Shown here: one piece after another, positions 12,108 to 28,663 of the stretch | How positions within the stretch are numbered: position 1 is the first letter of the stretch | How the letters are laid out: each line of letters begins with the position of its first letter | Assembly (NCBI GenBank): GCA_022592435.1 | Contig: JABYQS010000025.1 | Location: 186,001-250,000, forward strand | Reading direction: 5' to 3' | Length of the DNA stretch: 64,000 bases | Source: Cerioporus squamosus | Lineage: Eukaryota; Basidiomycota; Agaricomycetes; Polyporales; Polyporaceae | Notes under the pieces: model-generated | Seen by the model: the letters and a program-made list of their open reading frames with translations, nothing else | The model's database searches: none | What the model was told of the DNA's origin: nothing | Made by a program: the position numbers and the translations under genes

Positions 12108-13125
12108 TCTGGGGGTCTCCTGTTCTGTCCTCGTGAGTCGCCGGTCGGGTTGTGAGCTTGGGTTTTTGGGCTTGTCACCGCCGACTTTGGCGTGCATATG
12201 TGCATGCACATCATACTTACAACATCGAATTCAGATCCTCCATCGCCATAGGTGGTGGTGGTATGGACACTCACGTTCGTTCTGGTCGCTTTACGCTACT
12301 TTCTACTGTAAAAGTTGCACCACCTTGTCAAATGTACCATAGTAATCAGGCATTCAATTCAGTCATCCTCCGTTATCGTCTCTCCTGCGTGCTCGTCAGC
12401 CCCCTTACCTTTCCGTTGGCGTTCATTCACGGCGTCGGTATGGACCAGGCTTGGTGGCCTCGATACTTGAATCTTCCACTGACAGGCCGCAGTACTGACG
12501 ATGAAGCGTACAAGACAAGTGCACCGAGGGCCGGGGGACTCGGACGCTAATTCAGTTGCCGCCACACCCTTGTTCGGACCATCCTCCTCCCCCCGCTCTA
12601 GCACCAAGCTATAGCACCCGTTGACGTTGAGCAGAGGTACTCAGTATGGGGAGTGTCATGTCCGCGGGGGGCCATTTTGGTGTCCTGCCAGATAGCCTCT
12701 GACCACAGCACTGCAAGGGTGCCAGTGGCTTCTGGTGCTTCGGCCGCTGCACGAGCTGTCCTTCCTCGAGCTTGTTTGCGCGGGTATTGAATAATTAACG
12801 GCCTCGCACGCGGAGCGCGCACAATCGACGTTAGAGGGGCCCGGGAGGGTCGACCAAGTGGCGGCGTGGAGGTAAGTAGCCTGAGGCAGCTGGCTGGGGC
12901 CAGGGACATGATGCATGATGTGGGACAGGCGTGGTATGGTGCATGCGCATGACCACCCGATCGAATCCGTCTATGTACATGCGTAACACGCAAGCTATTA
13001 ACCCAGAGTCCAGATATGCGTACTTGTAAAGTAGATCCGTATGTTGTCATGAATACATCCGTGTAGCTTGAAGAACTGGAGCTCCAGCACAAGGTCCTTT
13101 TTGGCATGCCCGATGCTCTCCTCTA
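12108..13125. other. Convergent intergenic region
   Basis: About 1 kb between the stop codons of P450-1 (+) and the ABC transporter (-). It presumably holds both 3' UTRs. Open frames are short and unrecognised. No repeat or RNA gene was seen. Confidence 0.4.
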
Positions 13126-19352
<6,227 letters not shown>

Positions 19353-21089
19353 TGCGGAAGGACCAGCTGCAACTCAAGGGAGCGGGAGAGGAGGTCGAGC
19401 GCAAGCTGTCAGGGCGTCCCGGGGCGTTATAAGGGCGACAAAGATACGCAGCATGCTACCCGATGGTGACGCGGCACGGAACCCATGGCAGAGGAGGGAG
19501 ACGCCCCACACGCCTCGTCGCCTCTGTTCAAAACGACTGCATGCGTGGAACTGCCGCTTGCGGGCGGTGTTAACCGTGGTCGAAGTCGTCCCACTGGCGT
19601 CTCGCTGGCTCTCGACCAATCAACGCCCGTTTATTGGACATCAAGACATCAAATCCGTCGGGAAGTGGTGGATTTGCTGGTGGAAACACAGGTGGGAACC
19701 TCGGAGGCGTCGTGGGTGCCTGGCATCCGGCCAAAGTGACTCAGCAAGATGACGCTCGCCTCTCGGGCTATCTCCGAGTCGGCAGTCGCCGAGGATGCTC
19801 TCCGCTGGGCCTCTGCTTGTTTCTTGGCCGTATGGATACCGCAAGAACTTTAAGCGAGCAGGGGAGACATGTCGGTCAAGCTGCGAGGAACATGTAGCTC
19901 CGCATCGACACGCAGACGAAGTGAGTACTTAGTGCCATGCGCGGCGGATCAGTGACAGGATCCGGCAACCAGCGTCTCGTATACCCGACATGGAAGTATG
20001 TGATACTGAACGCCATACTCAACGAGGTACAGCCGGCCGAATGGAGTAGTAGCGACGATGCATTGCCAGCGGGCAGAGACACCCGTGTCATAGAGAGCGT
20101 ATAGCAGATAAATGCGTCAGAAAAGGGGTGTCTGAAGAACGATGACTTTGCGCGGCCCGGCGACCTTGCTGCCCCCGTCGGAACCCTGCAGTGCAGAGTC
20201 GCCCAAGCCACCCAACGCAGCTCTGACGCGCTGACCATACACAATGAACACACCAAAGAGGCATCGTTTCGACTCCCCAGATTGGGGGCGACTGACGGGA
20301 ACGAAGCAGCTCCCTACACCTTTCAGAGGTGAGCGTTCACAGCCTGCAATGGGTGGTCCGTGGGGGGTGGCTGTACGTCCAGCTTATGATGTCTCCTTGG
20401 CTGGAAAAGGATGAAAGTTAGGCTGGTCCTTTCGTAGGCACTTCCCGAAGGCGTGGAATGAACTCAGCACCTTACAACGGTGGCCGTACATCGGGGTGGA
20501 AATCGACTCCCTGGTGCGTGCTACTGCCACAGGAAATCCTGATTCAGAGGCCACCAGGGACGACTTTCCCTCAAATTGTCAGGGAGGAAGCATCAAGGCA
20601 AGACGCAGCTATGTCTTTGTGTGCTTTCAAGTTCAAATGTATCATTCAATGTGCTTGTCGTGTCAACTTCTCACTTCTGCCGAAGATCATGAGGTTCACC
20701 TGGACGGTTGGGAGCTTCAATCTGCAGTGGAACGGAGTCCGAAGCTCAGAGTCTGTGGCGCGCCGGGCGTGCCGGGGACGCCTTGAGTGATGCCGGCGGC
20801 AGGAATAGACAAAGGCGCCGTTCGGCGGGCGGGTGGTCGCCATATATGGGAGGGCGACTGAATTTGGGCGGACTTTGAATGGACTGCCCGCTGTGTGCGC
20901 TGTCCCCGCCGTCTGCGCCTCTGCCTCTGACCTCGACCACGATGGCCGCCCGCTGCTGACTGCCCAATGTAACCAGCCCTCGCATCCTCCACCGCATGTC
21001 TTTCTACTCTACGTCTTCTTGCTTCTTCCCACTTTCTCCCTCGGCGACCACGTCTGCGTTCTCTAGCGTCTCACTCCCACTCCTCGGCT
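19353..21089. promoter_or_regulatory. Divergent intergenic region upstream of the ABC transporter and the C2H2 gene
   Basis: About 1.7 kb between two start codons pointing outward. CT-rich stretches at about 21000-21090, just before the C2H2 start, resemble a fungal core promoter. Open frames at 19261-19752 and 20458-20790 show no recognisable domain. No TATA box stood out. Confidence 0.35.
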
Positions 21090-23028
21090 ATGACTGACAG
21101 TCCGGAAAGCACAGCTCCCGTACGTACCACGCTCATTTAGCAGATACTCTACCGCTTGTTGACATTCTTATTTAAGATGAGTACCGGCGACCAGGCTCTG
21201 TTCTCCCTTGTTGAGGCCGCCACGATTGCTCGACCCATTCCCACTGCGCGCCAGTCGTCTGTCGAAAGCACGCTGTCTCCCGGTAGCTACAACGGCTCCG
21301 CTAGCCTCGGCGCAGGGGGTCATAGTGTTGGGAGCAGCACCAAGGTTCACGCTGCCATGAAGCATCGTCGTCTCTCATCCGCCGGCCAGACAAGGAGGAG
21401 GATGAGTGATGCACGGGAGGCCACAAGCCGACCTTCGTGCGTTGTTTCCATTCCATGACTGTCTCCCCGAATCAACTATCTCCCCATGCAGGCCAGCAAT
21501 GCTGCAGTCCGCATCTGTGACGCTGTCTTCCTTGGCGGCTTTGTCACTTACCGGGTCACCGCCTCCCCAGTCCATTCCCCAGACCGGAACATCGTTCACT
21601 TCCGCTTCGGGCATGATGACCTCTGGCTCCTCTGCCACGGTCCCGAAGATTGAGTCCAAGGACGATGATGTGGTGCTCGATGAAGCCTCCGCAGCAGCTC
21701 CCGTGAAGACGGAGATTAGCGGCGCTGGCATTAGCGTGACTAAGACCGGCAAGAAGAGAGGAACGATCTTCAAGTGTGAGAGTTGCTCGAAGGCAAGTCC
21801 ACCTCATTTCATTGATCGAGATTGCGTCCCCACACCCATGTCGACGTGCCGTGGAGCATACTCCCGGCGGGAGAGCAACGCATTCTGACACATGACTCTC
21901 AGGTCTACCGTCATCCTTCATGCTTGATCAAGCACCGTTGGGAGCATTCCCCGCACTGGCGTGAAGCTTCGAAGTTCCTGCTCAGCAAGCATCAACAAGT
22001 CCAGTTGCTTGAGGTGAGTACATCTCATGACTTGCTACACCTACAAAACTTATCGTATGTTCCGGCAGGCTGCCGCCATCCTCTCTCATCTAGCGCCCTC
22101 TGCGTCTGGCGGGACATCACTTCCCGAGGACCGTTCTCTCTGGCCCTCCTTCCTCTCTGGCGGTCTGCTTCCTCCCCCGGATCAAGCGAACCTCGTCCAC
22201 GATGCGAAACCCCTTTCTAAGGCCCGTGCTTCCTCACTGGCTTCTGCTGACCAGCCAATCGCATACCCGACCTCCAGCTCGTTCCCGGCAACCTCACTTC
22301 TCTCGTCGAGGGTCAGCACGCCTTCTGCTTCTGGCCGCGGCTCTGGCACCCCGACGAGCATTGGGCGCCCGCCCTCGGCAGGCCCTCGTATGCACGATTA
22401 TGCGATCCCCTCCTCCGGCGGCGTCACCCATGTCCGCCCTGGCGTTGTAGGTGTGCCGACGAACCCCGGGTCCCACTCAGACGTCCGTGCGATCCCCCTC
22501 CACCGCAGCAACAGCAGTCTGAGCAACCAACACGCAGGCTCGCCAGCGAGCCACCAACGTTCAGCCCCCGTACCTGTTCCTGTGGCCGGCCGCGACGCCT
22601 ACCGGGAACCCCGCAACGCGGACGGGGGCGCATACAGCTTCGTCAGCGCGGCGTCGGTGTCCGACGCATGGAGCTCGCCCGTCTCCGTCGGCTTCGCGCA
22701 GTCCTCGTTCCGCTCGTCCGCCCCGTCCGCGTCGTTCTCCGCGTCGGCGTCGTACTCGGCGTCTGGGCCGGACCGCTCGCTCTCGGACGTGGCGGGCGGC
22801 TGGAGCTTGCCGCGCTCGTCGTTGCGCTCCGGCTCGCTGTCGCGCAGCAGGAGCGGCAGCGTGGAGATGGACGATGCGGTGCGCGAGGACTATGTGGATG
22901 TAGAGAGCGTCGAGCAGGGGGATGGGCGGTTTGGGTTCACGTCGCGTGCGTGGAAGAGCCATTTAGGCAACAGGAACGGGAAGATCGAGGAGGAGTGGGA
23001 CGGCATGGAGATGGAGATGGAGATGTGA
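21090..23028 (+). CDS. Conserved fungal protein with one C2H2-type zinc finger
   Basis: This is a probable nuclear regulator of unknown target. Exon 1 (21090-21119) codes MTDSPESTAP. Exon 2 (21177-21436) and exon 3 (21492-21792) are Ser/Thr-rich. The finger spans exons 3 and 4: FKCESCSK, then VYRHPSCLIKHRWEHSPHW, giving C-x2-C and H-x4-H ligands. It is followed by the Ser-rich exon 5 (22069-23028), which contains DRSLWPSFLSGGLLPPP, a block that accompanies this finger in Agaricomycetes. The C-terminal half is low-complexity (Ser/Ala) and ends in an acidic EEEWDGMEMEMEM. The intron that splits the finger starts with GC instead of GT (21793). Translation from the internal ATG at 21177 would lose only 10 residues, so either start is possible. 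Confidence 0.8.
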
Positions 23029-23687
23029 GGGGAGGGGAGGTGAGTGGACGAGATTGGAATGGCGGGCGGGGGTCTGGGGAGGGATCGCAAGGAGACCTCG
23101 CTGGGGCCGGGGGGCAGGCCTGCGCCCACAGAAGTTCACACGGACTGTATACATGTAAAGCGTGGTTTTTTCTTTGTCTTTCTTCTTGTGTATGTTACTT
23201 ACTGTATGGGAAGGTAGAGTTTGGATGGTGCGGGGGAGGCCTCGTTTCGAATCGTACGCCGCAATCTAGTCTCGCTACTCCTATGTACGTGGTTATTCGT
23301 GGTTGTTGTCTCTGTTGTGCAACTAGTACGTGTACTCTTGTACTATGGGTTGTCTTTGTCGTGCATTATATATTGGACTTCCTTCTGCGCGGCATTTACC
23401 ACAAGTGATACGCCAGGGCTTGATGATGGGCTCCATGAAGGTGTACTGCGCGGTGTTCGCCGGACGTGTAGAAGTCTTCACAAGGAACTGGGACTGTTAA
23501 CTTTGGGCCTCGCCCGTCGTTCACCACCGTTGTACATCTGAGGAGCTACAGGGTCCGCAAAGTCGTACACACGCATACATTTTTTTTGGTAAGACCGAAC
23601 GGCACCCTAGTCAGCTCGCATCGCGATACATCGCAAGGCAAGACGCACCATATCACACTGGGCACACCGTGTGCGTCTCCTCCCATT
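23029..23687. other. Convergent 3' region
   Basis: About 660 bp between the stops of the C2H2 gene (+) and the NTF2-like gene (-). It is T-rich with a T8 run at 23580-23587, consistent with 3' UTRs. No gene was seen. Confidence 0.4.
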
Positions 23688-24360
23688 TTACAGATGCTTG
23701 TCGGAGATGGGGAACGAGTTCACGTCCACGCCGTCCTTGAACCAGCGCTCCTCTTCTGTGATGGGGACGTCGTTCCCGCTCATATGCCGCTTCTTCATCC
23801 GGCCGTCCTCTGCGTATGTCCAGTCCTGCGGAAGGGGCCATCGTAAGCGTTGGGCGGAGAACGGGATCATAGCGGTCGCGCGGACGTACCTCCAGGCCGT
23901 AGCACCTGTACCACTGCTTGGCGCCGTCCTGATTGATTTCGTACCATTCGTAGAAGAACTGCACAAAGCGGTGATCAGGACTTGCGCGCGATCGCAAGTC
24001 AGTGTAGCAGCAACGCACCTGGACGGCGATCTTGTTGTCCGTGAACGCGAACAGCTCCTTGCGCAGCCGGTACCCGTCCTCCTTCTGCCACTTCTTGCTC
24101 AGGAACGCGATGACCTCCTCGCGCCCCTTCATGAACTCGCCGCGGTTGCGCCAGACCGTGTCTTCCTGTCGGTGCGTGTGTCCCGGTCAGCATGCGCACG
24201 TCGAACTAGTTGCTCAAGCGGACGGGATCCATGGACTAACCGTGTATGCGAGCGCGACCTTCTCTGGGGTTCTGGTGTTCCAGAGGTCTTGCGCAATCTT
24301 GACCTTCTTCTGGGCCGACTCGGCGGTGAAGGGAGGCGCGATGGGACTTGGGTTCGACAT
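23688..24360 (-). CDS. Nuclear transport factor 2-like (SnoaL-fold) DUF1348 protein
   Basis: DUF1348 proteins are small alpha+beta-barrel cytosolic proteins of unknown function, often placed in the NTF2 superfamily. The protein starts [20 protein letters not shown] at 24360, then [15 protein letters not shown]. Next come a split [39 protein letters not shown], an [20 protein letters not shown] block, and [20 protein letters not shown]. The stop is at 23688-23690. Three introns separate these pieces. At about 155-160 residues it has the usual full length. WRNRGEF, KKW and the closing DWxYxxDGxMxxRxxSxND are the family's most conserved stretches. The promoter upstream at about 24440-24470 is AT-rich. 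No break was seen. Confidence 0.9.
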
Positions 24361-25436
24361 GGGGGAGTGCTTTTTCTGAGATGCTGCTTGTCTTCGCGAG
24401 CAATGGAGGGTGCACGGAGCAAGTTGGGATGAGATCTCGCCGGTACTTATGTATACTTAAGTTATAAGGTCGATCGCAGGAGAATCCTGTACGCCATGTT
24501 CGCGACTAGTATGTAGGGCAAGCTTGCCTGTGCGTTTGAAACGCTTCCATTGCGATCATCTCTGAAACCATGAGTAATCCTCATGTAGCAGATGATGCGA
24601 AGCTGAGAGATGATTGGCAAAATGAGGATTAGAAGCCCGGGACGCTGAGGGAAGCGTGTCGATGTGAGCGATGACGGGAGAGCTCAAGTTAGCAGACGCC
24701 CATGGACTCGGGTTGAACTTGCAGCGGCGGAGACGACACGGCCCTCGTGGTTCAATCCCACTATGAGCAACAAAATTACGCCTTCTGTGGTTGATCGCAC
24801 ATCTACATAACACCACCACTCTCGACATCTTTGTCTACTCCGCTTCTCATGAAGACGGAGACTGTCGGCTGGAGGCACTGACTCAAGTTGTAGTCGTATC
24901 TTGAGGTACGTGCGTACCGTGCGCATGAGCAGCCGGGGAAAATCCTGACAAACAGAGACGGCATGTTTCGTGCATGGACTCTGAGAGCATGTAGATGCCA
25001 GATGGCAGCCGCAGGTCCCAACTATGCAGGTCTCTCGGTCTCTTACGACCTCAGTGGTCAGCTTGTCGAGAAGTCATCAGCATCATTCACTCGCCGCCTG
25101 TCTACGTAGGCTATTGGCGCCACAATAGTCAGGAAGCATTCCTGCTGATGCCGCGGTGTTCTCTTGCAGACCTCCCTGCAGCTTGCTGCCCTAAGGGACA
25201 CGCATCCTCGTATATTCACGCCCTGACTACTCGGAAGCGATCTCGCGATCTAGGACGACAGGCTCGGCTGGAACTTCATACCGCCCATACGTGAGCTCTT
25301 CTGCAGTATGGCATCGTCTTTGCATCGTGCGGTTCGAACCGACTGGCAACGTCAGCGCACTGTTCAGCCTGTGGATTGCTCTCCGTCTATCTATCTGGCG
25401 ATATATACCCTTGCCTCAAGCTCCCGCAAGCGGCAC
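24361..25436. promoter_or_regulatory. Divergent promoter region of the DUF1348 gene and P450-A
   Basis: About 1.1 kb. The P450-A side holds a TATA box (ATATATA at 25401-25407), about 30 bp before the start codon. It also holds a block around 25343-25373 (TGGCAACGTCAGCGCA, then GTTCAGCCTGTGG) that recurs upstream of P450-C. The rest shows no gene; a tRNA T-arm-like GGTTCAATCCC at about 24749 lacks the rest of a tRNA. Confidence 0.45.
25401..25407 (+). promoter_or_regulatory. TATA box of P450-A
   Basis: ATATATA about 30 bp before the start codon, in the same place as the TATA boxes of P450-C and P450-D relative to their starts. This implies a very short 5' UTR. Confidence 0.5.
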
Positions 25437-27790
25437 ATGGCACTCCTCGATAGCCTGTCTCAGGCTGCTCTGGCCGGCACTGTACTATGTCTTTCCTGCG
25501 TCATCCTTCGACCTTTTCTGACTCGCTCGTCAGTCGACAACCTGCCTGGTCCGCCGTCTCAATTCTGGTTATTTGGTGAGTACCGTGACAGTTTAATGCT
25601 ACGTGCAAACCCGTACTATGTAGCCAATCATCATTTATGACAGGAAATCTCAGGCAATCTCTCCCCCGTAATCCCTGGGACTTCCGTGATGAACTAGCTC
25701 GCAAGTATCCACGTGTTTCAGTGTTATACGGTCCATTCGGCTCCAAGTGGGTTCAAGTCTGGGATGCGAAGGCATTCCATGCCATGTTCATCAAAGAGCA
25801 GGGTGTCTACAACGAGCCTGTACTGTAAGTTCACTATTGTGGGTCGGCTGTGCTTTACCTGTACTGACTTCGTTCTTGACAGACCCTTGCAGGTGATTCT
25901 TGGGCCGGGCCTTCTCGGTACTCACGGTGAGGACGTCGGCGCTGTAGCCATTTTGTACCGCCTTGTCTCAATACTTGACATACAGGTGAACAACACAGGC
26001 GCCAGCGCAAGATGCTCAATCCTGTCCTCTCGACAAAGCACCTACGCGCGATGATGCCTATAGTCTATAGCGTCATCTACAAGGTGAGCACCGCAGCCCA
26101 TACGCGTTTAAAGTTGGCTAGAACCAACCAGCGATTTCACCGACTCGACGCCATTTTTCAACGCGTACCGGCAGGTGCAAAGGAGGGCGTCGAGCTCGAC
26201 ATGATGTCATGGATGGGTCGTACAACACTCGAGATCCTCGGTCAGGCAGGCTTCGTTTATCCATTCGACCCCTTGACCGAAGATAGACCGGAAGAGTTTG
26301 CTCAAGTTGTCAGAGACCTCTTGTACGTTCATACTCTCTTTCCTCGATTTGGCGGTAGCGACATTGCCTCACGGGCGCTGCAGTCCTCAGTTGGCCAAGA
26401 GCCCCATGTCACGCTTGGTGCTCCCGTTCGCCGCCGGCCTCGCACCCGCAGCGTTGCGCCGGCGCATCGTAGAGATGATCCCTAGCAAGAACGTACGACG
26501 CCTCAGGAACATCTCCGACATCATGCACGAGCGCTCCGTGCTCATCCTCAACGAGAAGAAGGCTGCTCTCGAGAAGGGCGACGATGCGCTCAAGCACCAA
26601 GTTGGCGAAGGCCGCGATATCATGAGCATCCTCCGTGGGTTCCACTCCTTAGCTCTTGCACGTTACAACGGATCAGAAAAACTGATATGGGTCGTCATAG
26701 TCCGAGCGAATCTGATGGCCGCGGAGGAGGACAAACTCCCGGACGACGAGCTAATCGGCCAGGTCTCGTGAGTGACTGCTCAACTCCGCCGCGGTATCCA
26801 CAACACTGATGGTGCCTCGAGGACGATGGTGCTTGCGGGCATGGACACCATCGCGAACTCGCTTGCACGGGTCTTGCAATTGCTCGCGGAACACCCGGAT
26901 GTCCAGAAGAAGCTTAGAGAGGAGATCCTCAGCGCTGCGGAGACGGACGGCACTGACGGCACAATCGACTTCGACAAGCTCGTGGACATGACCTACATGG
27001 ATGCCGTCTGCCGTGAGACGCTACGCGTGTAAGCATTTCCGCTCTCCGTTGGTGTAGGGCATATTTCTGATGGTAATCGTAGATCGCCTGGTGTCACGGC
27101 GCTCTTCAGAAAGTGAGTTGTAGTACACAGCTCCTGGGTTGGGATCCCGCTCGCTGATTTCCTCCTCAGCACAACGCAAGACGTGCTCATGCCCGTTATA
27201 AAGCCTATGCGTATGCGTGACGGCACCCTCTCAAAAGCTGTTCACATCCCCAACGGTACCCGCGTTATTGCCAATATCCGAGCATGCAATCGCGACTCTG
27301 CGCTGTGGGGCCCTGATGCGGAAGAATGGCGGCCATCGCGCTGGCTCAAGCCGCTCCCGCGCGAACTTGAAGAGGCGCATATCCCTGGGGTATACTCCCA
27401 TATGTAAGCATCTCCTGACACCGCTCTTCGAGTGTGTTCTGACGCTCCCTCGCCACAGGATGACGTTCATCGGTGGCTCGCGCGCATGCATGTAAGTATT
27501 CTGACTTCACTCGTAGGAACGATTGCTGACCACTCGAACATCCCCAGTGGCTTTAAACTAACGCAGGTCGAAATCAGTACGTTCATGGTGGCTCTGACTA
27601 AGTATGTGATTACGGAAACTGACATACTTTCCGACTATTAGAGACTGTCCTCTTCGTCCTTTTACAACACTTCAAGTTCGAACCGACCGGCAAGCCGATC
27701 AGCTGGAACTTGGCAGCTGTGCAGTACCCAAGCGTGGGTACTGAGGGCGAGCCAGAGATGCCGCTGAGGGTCATCCCTCTCCGCCCGTGA
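25437..27790 (+). CDS. Cytochrome P450-A
   Basis: A membrane-anchored microsomal P450; substrate unknown. The start MALLDSLSQAALAG at 25437 matches copies B and C. It is followed by a hydrophobic anchor, then LPGPPSQFW and KYPRVSVLYGPFGSKW. The I-helix is AGMDTIANSL (26835-26870), where the sister copies have AGMDTTANSL. The K-helix is CRETLR, a PERF-like EEWRPSRW lies near 27325, and the haem loop FIGGSRAC|IG is split by an intron starting at about 27491. The C-terminus is GEPEMPLRVIPLRP, stop 27788-27790. About eleven introns are inferred. The intron at 26084 has lost the acceptor used by the sister copies; a nearby CAG at 26129-26131 keeps frame and adds RFHR. The 3' half matches P450-C nearly base for base, introns included. 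The copy still looks coding. Confidence 0.87.
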
Positions 27791-28663
27791 AGGGTGAAAC
27801 TTCATCTTCCACGTCGATGGATGAGGATTGGTTCTATCGTACGTCTAACTACATTTCGGTGTATGCTCACACATTCCACTACAGTCACCTTGACATGACC
27901 TATTGGCAACGATGAAGGGAAGTATTGCTCGAACAGTCGAACTCTGTTAACAGGTACGGCGTAGACACTTCTTCAACGCGTGCACGCTGGTCCCGTGGAT
28001 AGCGTGGAACTCGCCACGCTGGGGTGGATGGATTGCACGACTCTCGAGATTCCCGGGCAAGCGGGCATGGGCGTAGTTCAACGAGGTCTGGAGCTGTCAT
28101 CAAACTACAGCATGTAAGTACGGCCACTACCACGGTAGTACCACCACCAGACGCCCAGCAAGCTTCGTCATGCTACATACTCAGATTGGAACGTCCACCA
28201 GCGTCACGCCCACTGTCCGCCGCAGCCACCTGTGCCATAACCAAGGTCCCCCCAAGACATTCTGGCTCGTCAGCATCTCCAGATTTCAAGTGCGCCCAGC
28301 CTCCTGCAGCTTGTCGCCTCCTGGGCATGCGGCAAAGTCAACCTGAGCACTAGACTGTCTCCCAATCCATGATACTCATGTGTAGCGAGCTAGCACTCCA
28401 TGGCCGCCCATACGGCTTGAAGATCCGCTGCAGTATCATCGATATCCATACTCAGTAATGCGTCGGTGTTGGGCGTCCTCGCCGACCGGCAAGGGGAACG
28501 CCCGGCGTATGGGAAGTGCGTTCTGTGCGGAGGGTGCAAGTGTTCTTCGGCCCGCTTCGCAACAATATGATTCAGCCTACGAGTTGCTCTCCGCGTCTAT
28601 CGCGGAATAAATACCCTTACAACCTCTCCTACCACCGCCCCCCATATCATCCGCAAGTTGCCC
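27791..28663. other. Spacer between P450-A and P450-B
   Basis: About 870 bp holding the relic P450 exon at 27961-28074 and, near 28606-28612, AATAAATA, a weak TATA-like site for P450-B. The short Pro/Ser-rich frame at 28024-28353 is not recognised as a gene. Confidence 0.4.
27961..28074 (+). pseudogene. Relic exon of another P450 of the A-D type
   Basis: Translation near 28010-28074 gives VELATLGWMDCTTLEIPGQA. This aligns with GVELDMLSWMGRTTLEVLGQ of copies B-D. The bases just upstream (TTCTTCAACGCGTGCACG) also match the start of the same exon. No flanking P450 exons with intact frames are found on either side, so this is a single decayed exon between tandem copies A and B. It is a remnant of a third tandem copy or of an unequal crossover. 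Confidence 0.72.

Noticed and set aside
22668..23408. 246-codon frame in the zinc-finger gene
   Set aside because: Shadow of the real Ser-rich exon 5 in another frame that then runs into the 3' UTR.
24690..24775. tRNA-like T-arm (GGTTCAATCCC)
   Set aside because: No matching acceptor stem, D-arm or anticodon arm was found at the proper distance upstream.
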